A stretch of DNA of 47,124 bases from Rickettsiales bacterium. Lineage in GTDB: Bacteria; Pseudomonadota; Alphaproteobacteria; Rickettsiales; JALZUV01. The DNA lies in the NCBI GenBank assembly GCA_029252805.1, contig JAQXAR010000006.1:1-47124 (forward strand), written 5' to 3'. The notes under the pieces were generated by a model. It worked only from the letters and a program-made list of their open reading frames with translations. It was not told where the DNA came from and made no database searches. The stretch's first letter is position 1. Every line of letters begins with the position of its first letter. Shown in pieces: positions 32,572 through 40,390 of this stretch. The position numbers were made by a program, and so were the translations under genes.

Positions 32572-34011
32572 CTATGCTCCAGTGCCCTCAATAGGTTCTT
32601 CTACAGGAGTATCTATCCCTTTTTCTTCATCAATACGACGATAGAGAGTTGATTTGCCAATGCCGAGTGCTTTCGAAGCTGTCACAACATTGCCCTGATA
32701 TGCATTCAGCACCTCTTCCATGACTTCCCACTCCATTGCTTTTAGGCTTTTGAACTGTCCTTGCTGATTGCGTAGGCCGATATAACCGTTTGCCTCGCCG
32801 GTGATATCAAGCTCTGGATGTCCCAAATAACTGGTGTTTGATAAAAAGTGAGTAAAGGCACGTACGCTGATTGTGCCGTCAGTATCGAGTACAACAGCTC
32901 GATGAATCGCTGTCTCTAATTCGCGTACATTGCCGGGCCATTCATATTGCAGCAAATACTCCATCGCTTCATCTGTAAGTGTTGGAGCCTCACAGTTATT
33001 CTGTTTTGCATAATGCTGTATAAAATGTTCAGTCAGTTCGGGAATGTCCTCACGGCGTTGACTTAATGAAGGGATTTCTATCGGGATACCATTTAAACGA
33101 AAGTACAGATCCTCTCTAAAACGTCCTTCTTTTACCTCCCGAGGTAGATGGCGATTGGTCGCTGAAATGATACGTACATTAACTTGCACCGTATTAGTCG
33201 CGCCAACAGGTTCAATCTCTTGTTGTTGTACTGCACGCAAAATTTTTACTTGCGCATCAAGGGGCAACTCTCCTATTTCATCTAGAAATAAGGTGCCATT
33301 TTGTGCCTCCAAGAATTTCCCTGATTTCTTGCTAACAGCTCCGGTAAAGGAGCCTTTTTCATGGCCAAATAATGTGCTTTCTACCAGTTTTTCGGGAATA
33401 GCGCCGCAGTTAATCGCAATAAATGCTCCTTTATTGCGATCCGAAGCATGGTGAATAGCGTAAGCAAATAACTCCTTACCGACACCGCTTGCTCCGGAAA
33501 TAAGGATGGGAATATCGGAAGGAGCGGCACGCTCAGAAATACCAATTACTTGTTTCAAGCCAGTTTCATGGCCAATCAGATCGCGAAACCCTCCTACTTC
33601 TCCTGCTTTTTTCCGTAAACGCTTAACTTCTTTTTCCAATGTTTGCGTTTCAAACATATTATTGATTGAGGTTATCAGTCGTTCTGGATGGATGGGCTTG
33701 GTGATAAAGTCATTAGCACCCAATTTCAGCGCATTAACGGCATCTCTTAAATCATCGCTACCGGTGACGATAATAACCGGCAAATCAGGGTAATTTTCAC
33801 GTAAGTTTTCCAACGCCTCAAATCCACCCATTTCAGGCATCCCAAGATCAAGTAATACTAAATCGATATCGTCTTTCTGCTTAAGATAGTATAATACCTC
33901 ATGTCCATTTTGTGCGATGCTGGCGGTGTATCCAGCATGAGGCTCCAGCGCTTTTTGTATCATGCGTTGCTGTAAGATATCATCATCTGCAATCAGAATG
34001 TGACGTGCCAT
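32572..34011 (-). CDS. NtrC-family sigma-54-dependent response regulator
   Basis: A 479-residue transcription activator with the complete NtrC plan. Receiver at 1-~120 (D9/D10/D11 acidic pocket, acceptor D55 in LVLLDLGMPEMGG, K105). AAA+ domain at ~145-380: Walker A GASGVGKE (173-180), the sigma-54 contact loop GSFTGA (220-225, GAFTGA in most relatives), Walker B LFLDEIGE (241-248) and the arginine region FREDLYFRLN. A Fis-type helix-turn-helix is at ~430-465 (NVVTASKALGIGKSTLYRRI). Its likely targets are the sigma-54 promoters found at 13.5, 22.0, 30.0, 30.2, 35.2, 35.35 and 36.0 kb. It is a functional analogue of PrsR-type activators in exosortase EPS systems. It is convergent with the receiver gene upstream by 15 bp. 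Confidence 0.94.
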   Translation of the reverse strand: MARHILIADDDILQQRMIQKALEPHAGYTASIAQNGHEVLYYLKQKDDIDLVLLDLGMPEMGGFEALENLRENYPDLPVIIVTGSDDLRDAVNALKLGANDFITKPIHPERLITSINNMFETQTLEKEVKRLRKKAGEVGGFRDLIGHETGLKQVIGISERAAPSDIPILISGASGVGKELFAYAIHHASDRNKGAFIAINCGAIPEKLVESTLFGHEKGSFTGAVSKKSGKFLEAQNGTLFLDEIGELPLDAQVKILRAVQQQEIEPVGATNTVQVNVRIISATNRHLPREVKEGRFREDLYFRLNGIPIEIPSLSQRREDIPELTEHFIQHYAKQNNCEAPTLTDEAMEYLLQYEWPGNVRELETAIHRAVVLDTDGTISVRAFTHFLSNTSYLGHPELDITGEANGYIGLRNQQGQFKSLKAMEWEVMEEVLNAYQGNVVTASKALGIGKSTLYRRIDEEKGIDTPVEEPIEGTGA

Positions 34012-34143
34012 AGACTTCCCTTAAAAACTGTTTTCTACAGCAAACTATACTGGCGAATGACTAAGAAACTATTAAGTTTACAAAGCCTTCCCGCAACGAA
34101 ATATGCAATGAGTTTTTGGTCAAAGCTTGTGGATAGATACCGC

Positions 34144-35151
34144 TTAGGTTGTTATTATGATATTGATGCAACTTTGTTCGCCTATATTTTCAACCTCAAT
34201 GTCAATGCCAACCTCCTTGAGTGAAGGTACAATAATGCCTGGCCCAAAACCATTTCGATATAAAGGCTTACTTAGAAGGTGACTGTTAATTTCGAATAAA
34301 GGGGTGAAAATTTGTAACCACAATAGCGGCTTATCCTCTGTCTCCACAAGTTGGCAATTTAGAGAAAACTCTGCTTGATGGTGTTGAAGTATCAGAAAAT
34401 GAAGTAATTGGAATAATGCATTCTCTAGCTTCTTTTTATCCAATACTAATGGCTCTTTGGGGTATGAAATAGGCCGTATAAAGCTAATATTTTTCTGGGC
34501 AGCAACAGGCTCGACGATTGCCAATATACTCTGTAACCATTGTTCTATATGAACGGGATCTCGTGTTGTACGTAACTGCCCATTCAGCGTATGATAATAA
34601 TCTAAAATATTATGCATTACACTCTGTAATTCCATCAGACTATAGTTCAACAATTCAGCTTCTATTGTATTAACAGCGGTTTCTGGCGTCTGAGAGAATC
34701 CCTCGATAGAGGCCAATGTTCCAACGACATCATGGTACAATGCTTCCATGATGGGCAAAGTCATTAAATGCGGAGAGGCATGGCGGTGCTTTAGAATAGA
34801 GGTGTGTAATACGTGGTGAATTAGCTTTTTGCTCGTAATGTTTTTGGGTAAATATCCCTCTATTCCTATATGGAATATATTTTTGACGACTTCCATATTC
34901 TGTTCAGTACTTCGAATGACAATAGGGATATCTGGGCATAATTCTCTAAAGTTTTTAACGGTTTGAATTCCTTCTGATTCTTGCAATCCTAGATCTAGGC
35001 ACAGAACATCGATCTCTGTTGTATCAATGTATTTCTGTGCGGCGGCAAGGGAACTCACCGTGCTCATTTGCATATTGTCACAACTATTTACTATTTTGGA
35101 AAATAGTCTCTTATCCAACGGATTATCTTCTACATAAAGCACTTGAGCCAT
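34144..35151 (-). CDS. Receiver-histidine-kinase fusion with degenerate ATP site
   Basis: A 335-residue protein. Residues 1-~120 are a receiver (YVEDN, acceptor D53 in VLCLDLGLQESEG, lysine K103 in YLPKN). Then a kinase-like part: LPIMEALYHDVVGTLASIEGF has an H-D-x-x-x-x-L-A-x-I pattern (His140) as in HisKA, followed by a HATPase-like region with a poor N box (LENALFQLLHFLILQHH) and GFGPGIIVPSLKEVGID in place of the usual G-T-G-L-G-L box. Kinase activity is therefore uncertain; it could act as a phosphotransfer or anti-kinase protein. I start at ATG 35151 (MAQVLYVED), with AAGATAAG upstream, not at 35190. It has a sigma-54 promoter and is divergent from the HPt gene. Confidence 0.75.
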   Translation of the reverse strand: MAQVLYVEDNPLDKRLFSKIVNSCDNMQMSTVSSLAAAQKYIDTTEIDVLCLDLGLQESEGIQTVKNFRELCPDIPIVIRSTEQNMEVVKNIFHIGIEGYLPKNITSKKLIHHVLHTSILKHRHASPHLMTLPIMEALYHDVVGTLASIEGFSQTPETAVNTIEAELLNYSLMELQSVMHNILDYYHTLNGQLRTTRDPVHIEQWLQSILAIVEPVAAQKNISFIRPISYPKEPLVLDKKKLENALFQLLHFLILQHHQAEFSLNCQLVETEDKPLLWLQIFTPLFEINSHLLSKPLYRNGFGPGIIVPSLKEVGIDIEVENIGEQSCINIIITT

Positions 35152-35190
35152 TTTCTTATCTTTCTTGTTAATGTCCTCTGAAAAGAACAT

Positions 35191-35206
35191 CGCAAGCGCT
35201 ATGCCA
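35191..35206 (-). promoter_or_regulatory. Sigma-54 promoter of the receiver-kinase gene
   Basis: Minus strand TGGCATAGCGCTTGCG has exact GG-N10-GC spacing and the TTGC core. The predicted start is near 35181, 30 nt before the chosen ATG at 35151, and this supports that start over 35190. Confidence 0.75.
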
Positions 35207-35232
35207 TTAAGAAGTGCCTGTAAAAAGTAGAA

Positions 35233-35326
35233 ATTCTCTTATTTTTCGCAATAAAGGTACCATTTTGGGAATATTATTCTCGGTGCGGGAAGAAATAAGA
35301 AAAATTGAGATAAAAAATAAGAGAAT
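35233..35326. repeat. Inverted repeat enclosing an activator-type site
   Basis: Perfect 14-bp arms ATTCTCTTATTTTT (35233-35246) and AAAAATAAGAGAAT (35313-35326) enclose 66 bp. Inside at 35257-35271 is GTACCATTTTGGGAA, 12 of 15 matches to the site before glmS. The structure sits between two divergent sigma-54 promoters. Confidence 0.75.
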
Positions 35327-35342
35327 CGCTGTGTTCTCTGCA

Positions 35343-35358
35343 TGGCATGGCAATTGCC
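35343..35358 (+). promoter_or_regulatory. Sigma-54 promoter of the HPt gene
   Basis: TGGCATGGCAATTGCC has GG-N10-GC spacing with TTGC. The start would be near 35369, which rules out the longer open frame that begins at 35214 and points to the ATG at 35382 or 35385. Confidence 0.72.
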
Positions 35359-35384
35359 TGTATAGTATTATGAAGAAAATTATG

Positions 35385-35720
35385 ATGAATGACCAAACGG
35401 TTATGATTGATTTGGATGCATTTTCCGAAGTAGAGAAATTGATGGGATATGAATTTTCTGATTGGCTACAGCAATACCTTTCTCATACTCAGGAGCTTAT
35501 TCATCAGCTTGGGAATGCTATTGATGGGGGTGATTTAAAGCTATCCCGTAGTACCGCTCACCAACTCAAGTCCAGCAACTCGCAAATGGGGATGAGCAAC
35601 CTTCATCGACTGGCCTGCCAGTTGGAAATGAATGCTGACATAGAGCAATCATCACAACAATATGATGCGTTATGTAAAGAGTTCTCTTTAGTGTCTGAGT
35701 TTGTGCAGTCTTGGATATAA
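35385..35720 (+). CDS. Stand-alone HPt phosphotransfer protein
   Basis: A 111-residue protein with a four-helix HPt domain. The phospho-accepting histidine is His59 in LSRSTAHQLKSSNSQMGMSNL, the canonical H-x-L-K-[SG]-x-x-x-x-[MLG]-G pattern. No other domain is present. It should pass phosphate between the hybrid kinase receiver (37885) and free receivers such as those at 29517, 31699, 36039 and 36927 or the activator at 32572. The start is uncertain: ATG codons at 35370, 35382 and 35385 are in frame, and the sigma-54 start near 35369 leaves the last two. Confidence 0.85.
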   Translation: MNDQTVMIDLDAFSEVEKLMGYEFSDWLQQYLSHTQELIHQLGNAIDGGDLKLSRSTAHQLKSSNSQMGMSNLHRLACQLEMNADIEQSSQQYDALCKEFSLVSEFVQSWI

Positions 35721-35904
35721 AGTATCTGCTGTAGTCTCCTAATATGCAGTAGAGGAAACATCTTTTGTATCTAATACTTACCTCAAAACTCACTCCGGAA
35801 CTCGCTAAAGATGCTTATCTATGTTTGAGCTATGAAAGAGGCTGTTTGTTGTTTTTGTTCCCTCGTCATAGATTGAAGAAAAAACTCCCAAACTCAGAAT
35901 AGAA

Positions 35905-35919
35905 TTCCCTAAATGGGAG
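35905..35919. promoter_or_regulatory. Putative activator site (UAS) for the paralogous receivers
   Basis: TTCCCTAAATGGGAG, on the minus strand CTCCCATTTAGGGAA, matches 13 of 15 bases of the glmS site. CTCCCA also occurs at 35885-35890. It lies about 55-70 bp upstream of the -24 element at 35973. Confidence 0.6.
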
Positions 35920-35972
35920 GAAAGCATTCACATAAACCAATCAAGCTATTGATAAATATATATAATGATATA

Positions 35973-35988
35973 TGGCACGTCTTTTGCG
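35973..35988 (+). promoter_or_regulatory. Sigma-54 promoter of the paralogous receiver operon
   Basis: TGGCACGTCTTTTGCG is a near-perfect consensus with TGGCACG and TTGC at exact spacing. The start would be near 35999, so the open frame that begins at 35913 cannot be the gene start and ATG 36039 is favoured. Confidence 0.85.
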
Positions 35989-36038
35989 AAGTATCACCTA
36001 GAAACGAAATACTTCTAACGGAAAGAAAGAGGAAAAAG

Positions 36039-36902
36039 ATGATTATTATTCAGTCTCAAGTGGAAAAACGTTTTATCGAGACACTGGAAGCAGTGAAAGA
36101 AAAACCTGGCAATAAGCGTTGCCTCTGGCTGGAACTTTCGCATTTGCCTGAAATTTCCAGGTCTGCGTTGCAGGAGGTTGTTTCTGAGGCCTGTCGCCTC
36201 TTTCAGAATGATGATTACCAGCTCTTTCTATTGGAACAAAAAGGAATCATAATCGTAGGAAACGGGATCACTATAGAGCAAATGGAGCTTTTTTATCATG
36301 CGGTACAGACGGCACTAGATGTTACTTTGGTCTCAAAAAATATCACTTTATACGAATTATGGCTACAATGGGGAGAAGTAAGTGTTATGGCAGAAACACT
36401 GCTTCAAGATAAACAGGCGAATATTCAACAACGCAAACAGCGAGAGGTTGAAAACCAACGTCAACAAATTCTTGATCTGAGTTTTTCTCCTGAAGAAGTG
36501 CAAAGGATGCGTGATAAGCGCAAGCTACGTATCCATACGGAAGTAATGGTGGTCGAGGATGACTTATTCTCTCGTAAATTGGTGTGTAATGCATTGGAGA
36601 AACATCATAGTACGACTGTGGTAGAGAACGGCTATGCGGCACTTACTACCTATGTTTCTGCTGCACCAGATATCATTTTTCTTGATATTGACCTGCCGGA
36701 TATTAGTGGTCACGAAATCTGTGCAAAGCTGATGGAAATCGACCCCAAGGCGCATATCATTATGCTTAGCGGAAACGGTGATAGAGAAAATGTAATGCGT
36801 GCCATTGAGCAGGGAGCAAAAGGCTTCGTGGGCAAGCCATTCAGTCGGGAAAAACTTCTGCAGCATATACAGAAGTGTCCAACACACAAAAAATCTGCGT
36901 AA
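36039..36902 (+). CDS. Response regulator with unrecognised N-terminal domain (paralogue 2)
   Basis: A 287-residue protein. N-terminal domain (~1-105): RCLWLELSHLPEI, SRSALQEVVSEACRLF, YQLFLLEQKGIIIVGN, TIEQMELFYHAVQTAL, again a beta-alpha-beta-beta-alpha order. A Gln/Arg-rich coiled linker (~120-170: NIQQRKQREVENQRQQIL) leads to a receiver (VMVVEDDLFSRK, acceptor in IIFLDIDLPDISG, MLSGNG, lysine in FVGKPF). I start at ATG 36039, which follows AGAGGAAAAAG and the sigma-54 start. The gene is followed after 24 bp by paralogue 3. It is a probable output of the HPt relay, but with no DNA-binding domain its target is unknown. Confidence 0.84.
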   Translation: MIIIQSQVEKRFIETLEAVKEKPGNKRCLWLELSHLPEISRSALQEVVSEACRLFQNDDYQLFLLEQKGIIIVGNGITIEQMELFYHAVQTALDVTLVSKNITLYELWLQWGEVSVMAETLLQDKQANIQQRKQREVENQRQQILDLSFSPEEVQRMRDKRKLRIHTEVMVVEDDLFSRKLVCNALEKHHSTTVVENGYAALTTYVSAAPDIIFLDIDLPDISGHEICAKLMEIDPKAHIIMLSGNGDRENVMRAIEQGAKGFVGKPFSREKLLQHIQKCPTHKKSA

Positions 36903-36926
36903 TCAACAAATCGAAAGGGGATATCC

Positions 36927-37817
36927 ATGGATACCTATGAACAAAATAATGCGCTATCATTAGAAAAAATTGCAGAAGTATTAAGGAAAGACCCAGAGAG
37001 TTGGGTAAAATGGAATGCCATACATATTAGTACCGGTACGAAAGAATTACCGCCCTATTATCCAGAGGAAGAAATACGTAACACCATTCAACGGGCTACA
37101 GATAACCTGAATAGTAAAAGCTATCTTTTACAAGATGGAGATATTCTGATTATTGCCTGTGCTATGCCAGTAGCGCAATTAAGGCTTCTAGCTAAAGAGT
37201 TAGTGGACGTGTTACATATGCCCTGTGAGGAAGAGGCTACATTCCGTTTGTATCATTTAGCCGATGATCACCAAAGATTTGCATTTTGCTGCGAAGCAAA
37301 AGCGGAGGTGCTTTCGATAAAAGTAGGTGAAGCTACAGCAAACGTTACTGATGGCATTATAGAAAAAGATGAAGTCGAATTAGACACTTTAGAGATGGTA
37401 GAAGAGACAAGTAAAATACTCAGTCGTCATCCAATGTTTTCACGTTTTGAAGAAGAACGTCTTCATAAAAAAGTATTAGTAGTGGAGGATGACTCACTTA
37501 CGCGACGCATGGTAGGAAAGGTCCTTCAGGGTGATGATAGTGAACTTATCACCGCAGAAGATGCATATGAAGCACTAGCTCATTATGTGGTACATACTCC
37601 AGATATTGTTTTCGTAGATATCGGATTGCCTGGAAAAGACGGAAAAGCACTGCTGCGTATGCTCCTTGAATACGATCCCAGTGCCAATATCGTGATGTTT
37701 AGTAGTAATAACTATATAGAAAATATTGTTGAGACGATAAGTTCCGGTGCATCTGGGTTCGTGGGTAAACCTTTCCACAAAGAGCAACTCCTCCATTACA
37801 TCAACAAAGCTGGGTAA
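36927..37817 (+). CDS. Response regulator with unrecognised N-terminal domain (paralogue 3)
   Basis: A 296-residue protein with the same plan. N-terminal domain ~1-110 (WNAIHISTGTKEL, EEEIRNTIQRATDNL, SYLLQDGDILIIACAM, LRLLAKELVDVL), an acidic linker (~140-175) and a receiver (KVLVVEDDSLTRRMV, acceptor in IVFVDIGLPGKDG, MFSSNN, lysine in FVGKPF). The link to paralogue 2 is clearest in the receiver, where FVGKPF and the LLxxI end are shared. GGGG precedes the ATG. It is the second gene of a sigma-54 operon and is convergent with the hybrid kinase. Confidence 0.84.
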   Translation: MDTYEQNNALSLEKIAEVLRKDPESWVKWNAIHISTGTKELPPYYPEEEIRNTIQRATDNLNSKSYLLQDGDILIIACAMPVAQLRLLAKELVDVLHMPCEEEATFRLYHLADDHQRFAFCCEAKAEVLSIKVGEATANVTDGIIEKDEVELDTLEMVEETSKILSRHPMFSRFEEERLHKKVLVVEDDSLTRRMVGKVLQGDDSELITAEDAYEALAHYVVHTPDIVFVDIGLPGKDGKALLRMLLEYDPSANIVMFSSNNYIENIVETISSGASGFVGKPFHKEQLLHYINKAG

Positions 37818-37884
37818 CTCTAAAGGCTGATTCTAGGTAACTAATTCAGGAAAAAAGGGCGGGTGGACTAATCGACTCGCTTAT

Positions 37885-39690
37885 TCAAGCGTAACGTTTA
37901 CTCGCAAACTGCTCTACCTGCTGTAATTTTTCCCGAATCTCGTTTAAGAGAACTTCTTTTTCTCTTCGTTCTTTTTTATGAGAGAGTTCCGCTTGTTTAC
38001 AGGAAGCAGCTAATGCGGTTGCACCGAAATTAGCTGCTGATCCTGTGAATTTATGCGCTGCTCTTTGCCATTCTTCATTATCGTTCAGACTATCGGACAG
38101 TGTCTCCATCGTGAGTACAGCTTGTTCAATAAATAGTTCAAAAAGCTCACGTTCCTCTCCTAAATCACCGTCCGTAAACATTGCTAGATGCTGTAGATCA
38201 ATCACGTTACTTTCTAGGCTGACAACATCTTCCGAGGTTGTGTTACATGCTTCAGTACTTGTGGTTTTGGTTAGCCATCGCTCCAACATCATTTGCAAAT
38301 TGTCTCTTTTTAAAGGTTTGCTAAGGTAATCATCCATTCCGGCATTCAGACATTTTTCGCGATCACCTAACATTGCATTTGCTGTTACGGCAATGACTGG
38401 AAGGTGAGTGTCTTTCTCTTTTCCCCGTAGGAGGCGGGTGGCTTCATATCCATCCATTTCCGCCATCTGGCAATCCATCAACACGAGGGCATATTTTTTC
38501 TTCTCGATCATTGCGAGTGCCTGTACACCGTTTTTGGAGGTATCCACGTTTTCAAATCCTATTTTTGCAAGGAGTTTGCGCGCGAATATGCGATTTACGG
38601 GGTGGTCATCTACCACCAGGATGTGCCTCTTGCGAGGGGCTGCAATTTTGCCAAAGGTATTCGTGCTAACTGTTTTATGATTGACCGCGGCCATGCTGTC
38701 CTCTGCCTTTTGCATAGGTAGAGCAAAAGAGAAAGTGGTACCTTTGTTCACTTGACTCTCCACGGTAATCTGTCCCCCCAATAATTCGATTAATTGTTTG
38801 GTAATTGCCAATCCTAGCCCAGTACCACCGTATTTTCGTGTTGTAGAGGCATCGGCTTGGGTGAATTTATTAAAAATATCTTCTAACTTTTCTTCGGGAA
38901 CCCCAATACCTGTATCTTCAATGAGGAAAAAACACTGCCCAGCTTGAGCAGTGATTCGCAGTTGAATGTGCCCTTGCTCGGTAAATTTAATAGCATTACT
39001 CACTAAGTTGCGCATAATTTGCTGTAGTTTGATATAATCTCCCAGTAATATCGTTGGTACGTTGTGAGAGATGTCTTGTTTTAGCATTAGGTTCTGATTG
39101 TTTGCTTCGGCCTCATAAAGTTTGAATACCTCCTGCATCATTAGACGGATATCGAAAGGAACTGTTTCTATCACGATATCGCCGGATTCTACTCTAGAAA
39201 TGTCCAAAATATCATTCAATTGTGTGAGTAATTCGTCACTGGAATGATAAATTGTATCAGTGAGTTCTCGCTGCTCTGTACTCAATGTAGTGTCTTTGAG
39301 TAGTTCGGACATCCCCAATATACCGTTCATCGGTGTCCGCAGCTCATGGCTCATATTCGCCAAAAATTCTGTTTTAGCTTGATTGGCATCCTCGGCTTTT
39401 TCTAACGCAATTTTCAATTTCTCATTTTGTCGGCGTTGATGTTTCATGCTCTCTTCAGCGTCAAGGACTAACGCTTGGCTCCGACGATCGGCCCGGCGCA
39501 TTTTTATTGCTTGTGTTTCATTCTTCTGCCTTTGCTGACGGAGCAGTAAAATATTAACGATCGCTCCCAATGCAAAGGTGCCAACGCAAAGGTAGAGCCA
39601 CTGCTCTTGGTTAAGGATCAAGAAAGCCACCGTTGCCAATATAGCAATTGTGTAGCTAAGAAGCATGATTGATAACAACGAACAATTCAT
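37885..39690 (-). CDS. Hybrid histidine kinase (HisKA-HATPase-REC-HPt)
   Basis: A 601-residue membrane kinase. Two TM helices (~8-27, 31-50) with almost no periplasmic loop, a coiled coil (~55-105), HisKA with His115 in [15 protein letters not shown], HATPase (N box LVSNAIKF, G1 [10 protein letters not shown]2 [10 protein letters not shown]), a receiver (acceptor D406 in [14 protein letters not shown]458) and a C-terminal HPt (His546 in [16 protein letters not shown]). There is no PAS or other sensor domain, so input must come from the membrane part or a partner. The ATG overlaps the globin gene stop (ATGA at 39687-39690), making the globin the obvious candidate partner. Confidence 0.93.
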   Translation of the reverse strand: MNCSLLSIMLLSYTIAILATVAFLILNQEQWLYLCVGTFALGAIVNILLLRQQRQKNETQAIKMRRADRRSQALVLDAEESMKHQRRQNEKLKIALEKAEDANQAKTEFLANMSHELRTPMNGILGMSELLKDTTLSTEQRELTDTIYHSSDELLTQLNDILDISRVESGDIVIETVPFDIRLMMQEVFKLYEAEANNQNLMLKQDISHNVPTILLGDYIKLQQIMRNLVSNAIKFTEQGHIQLRITAQAGQCFFLIEDTGIGVPEEKLEDIFNKFTQADASTTRKYGGTGLGLAITKQLIELLGGQITVESQVNKGTTFSFALPMQKAEDSMAAVNHKTVSTNTFGKIAAPRKRHILVVDDHPVNRIFARKLLAKIGFENVDTSKNGVQALAMIEKKKYALVLMDCQMAEMDGYEATRLLRGKEKDTHLPVIAVTANAMLGDREKCLNAGMDDYLSKPLKRDNLQMMLERWLTKTTSTEACNTTSEDVVSLESNVIDLQHLAMFTDGDLGEERELFELFIEQAVLTMETLSDSLNDNEEWQRAAHKFTGSAANFGATALAASCKQAELSHKKERREKEVLLNEIREKLQQVEQFASKRYA

Positions 39691-40055
39691 CGGTTTAGAA
39701 TATCATCTCTTGTGGTTTCCACAATCGCCAGAGCCTCCGCGATTAGCTCATCTGGCACAGATAACTCTTCCATAGCAGTTTTGAGATGTGTTGCCACTGC
39801 ATCGAAATGCTTATCGGACAGCCCATCTTCTGCAAATCGAGCATGGGCGCGGCGCATCGTTTCTCCAGTATAGTTATTGGGGCCTTCAAATGCCATGGTG
39901 ACAAAGGCTGACTGGCTAAGACGCAGGCGACCAATATCAATATTGTCAAAATAGGGTGCCAATAATTCGTCATTCAGTATTTTTTTATATAGTTTTGCGA
40001 CAGTCGCGTTTACGGCACCTTCGCCGCCTATACGATCGAACAAACTTTCGCTCAT
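39687..40055 (-). CDS. Truncated haemoglobin (group I-like)
   Basis: A 122-residue globin of the 2-over-2 type. It opens [24 protein letters not shown], with Tyr23 at the probable B10 position, and keeps the phenylalanine-rich CD region ([11 protein letters not shown]). The proximal histidine is expected at His71 in [19 protein letters not shown]. Such globins bind O2 or NO and can sense, carry or detoxify them. The gene is translationally coupled to a sensor-less hybrid kinase, which suggests gas sensing for the EPS regulatory network. That link is inference. No sigma-54 promoter was found upstream. Confidence 0.9.
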   Translation of the reverse strand: MSESLFDRIGGEGAVNATVAKLYKKILNDELLAPYFDNIDIGRLRLSQSAFVTMAFEGPNNYTGETMRRAHARFAEDGLSDKHFDAVATHLKTAMEELSVPDELIAEALAIVETTRDDILNR

Positions 40056-40166
40056 GAATTTCCCCTATGTACGGTGTTAGGTGCAAAGGTTATCTCATTC
40101 TGAAAATTTTGGATAGGAGATTATCTACGGACTTTTCGTAAGTGGTAGTCTAATTGTTTCACAATA

Positions 40167-40348
40167 TTTCCTGATAATTCCCTGTTATGTGTTTTAGGGA
40201 AATGGGCGTGAGAGAGGCAGAAAACTTAACTCGTGACTCAGTCAAAAGGCACGATATCCCTGATATTTTGACGAATTACCCTGTATTTCAGCCCTTATCA
40301 GGGAATCTCATTCGAAGAACTATGCTGGCAGAACTCACAGCACCGCCA
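40167..40348 (+). repeat. Long repeat, copy B (recombinase-associated)
   Basis: Second copy of the repeat at 3342-3532, in the same orientation, about 36.8 kb away. The shared left block (TTTCCTGATAATTCCCTG ... TTTTAGGGAA) and right block (AATTACCCTGTATTT, TTATCAGGGAATCTCATT, CAGCACCGCCA) frame a middle part that differs from copy A. It lies between the globin gene and a recombinase relic. Confidence 0.85.
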
Positions 40349-40367
40349 TTTTTCTTGTAAGTCACTG

Positions 40368-40389
40368 ACTTATATAAATTTATATAAGT
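40368..40389. repeat. 22-bp perfect palindrome after the recombinase relic
   Basis: Arms ACTTATATAAA and TTTATATAAGT without spacer. Just before it AAGTCA-C-TGACTT (40359-40371) is another small palindrome that overlaps it. The pair sits two bases from the stop of the recombinase relic and 20 bp from repeat copy B. Confidence 0.85.
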
Positions 40390-40390
40390 G

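Noticed and set aside
35214-35384. Long N-terminal extension of the HPt protein
   Set aside because: The sigma-54 promoter at 35343 lies inside it, and the HPt domain is complete from 35385.
35913-36038. Upstream start for receiver paralogue 2
   Set aside because: The consensus sigma-54 promoter and activator site occupy this stretch, and ATG 36039 has a good ribosome site.
37818-37884. Shared terminator between the convergent receiver and kinase genes
   Set aside because: No stable stem with a T-run could be built from this stretch.
40056-40166. Sigma-54 promoter for the globin-kinase operon
   Set aside because: No GG-N10-GC pair in the right orientation was found before the globin start.
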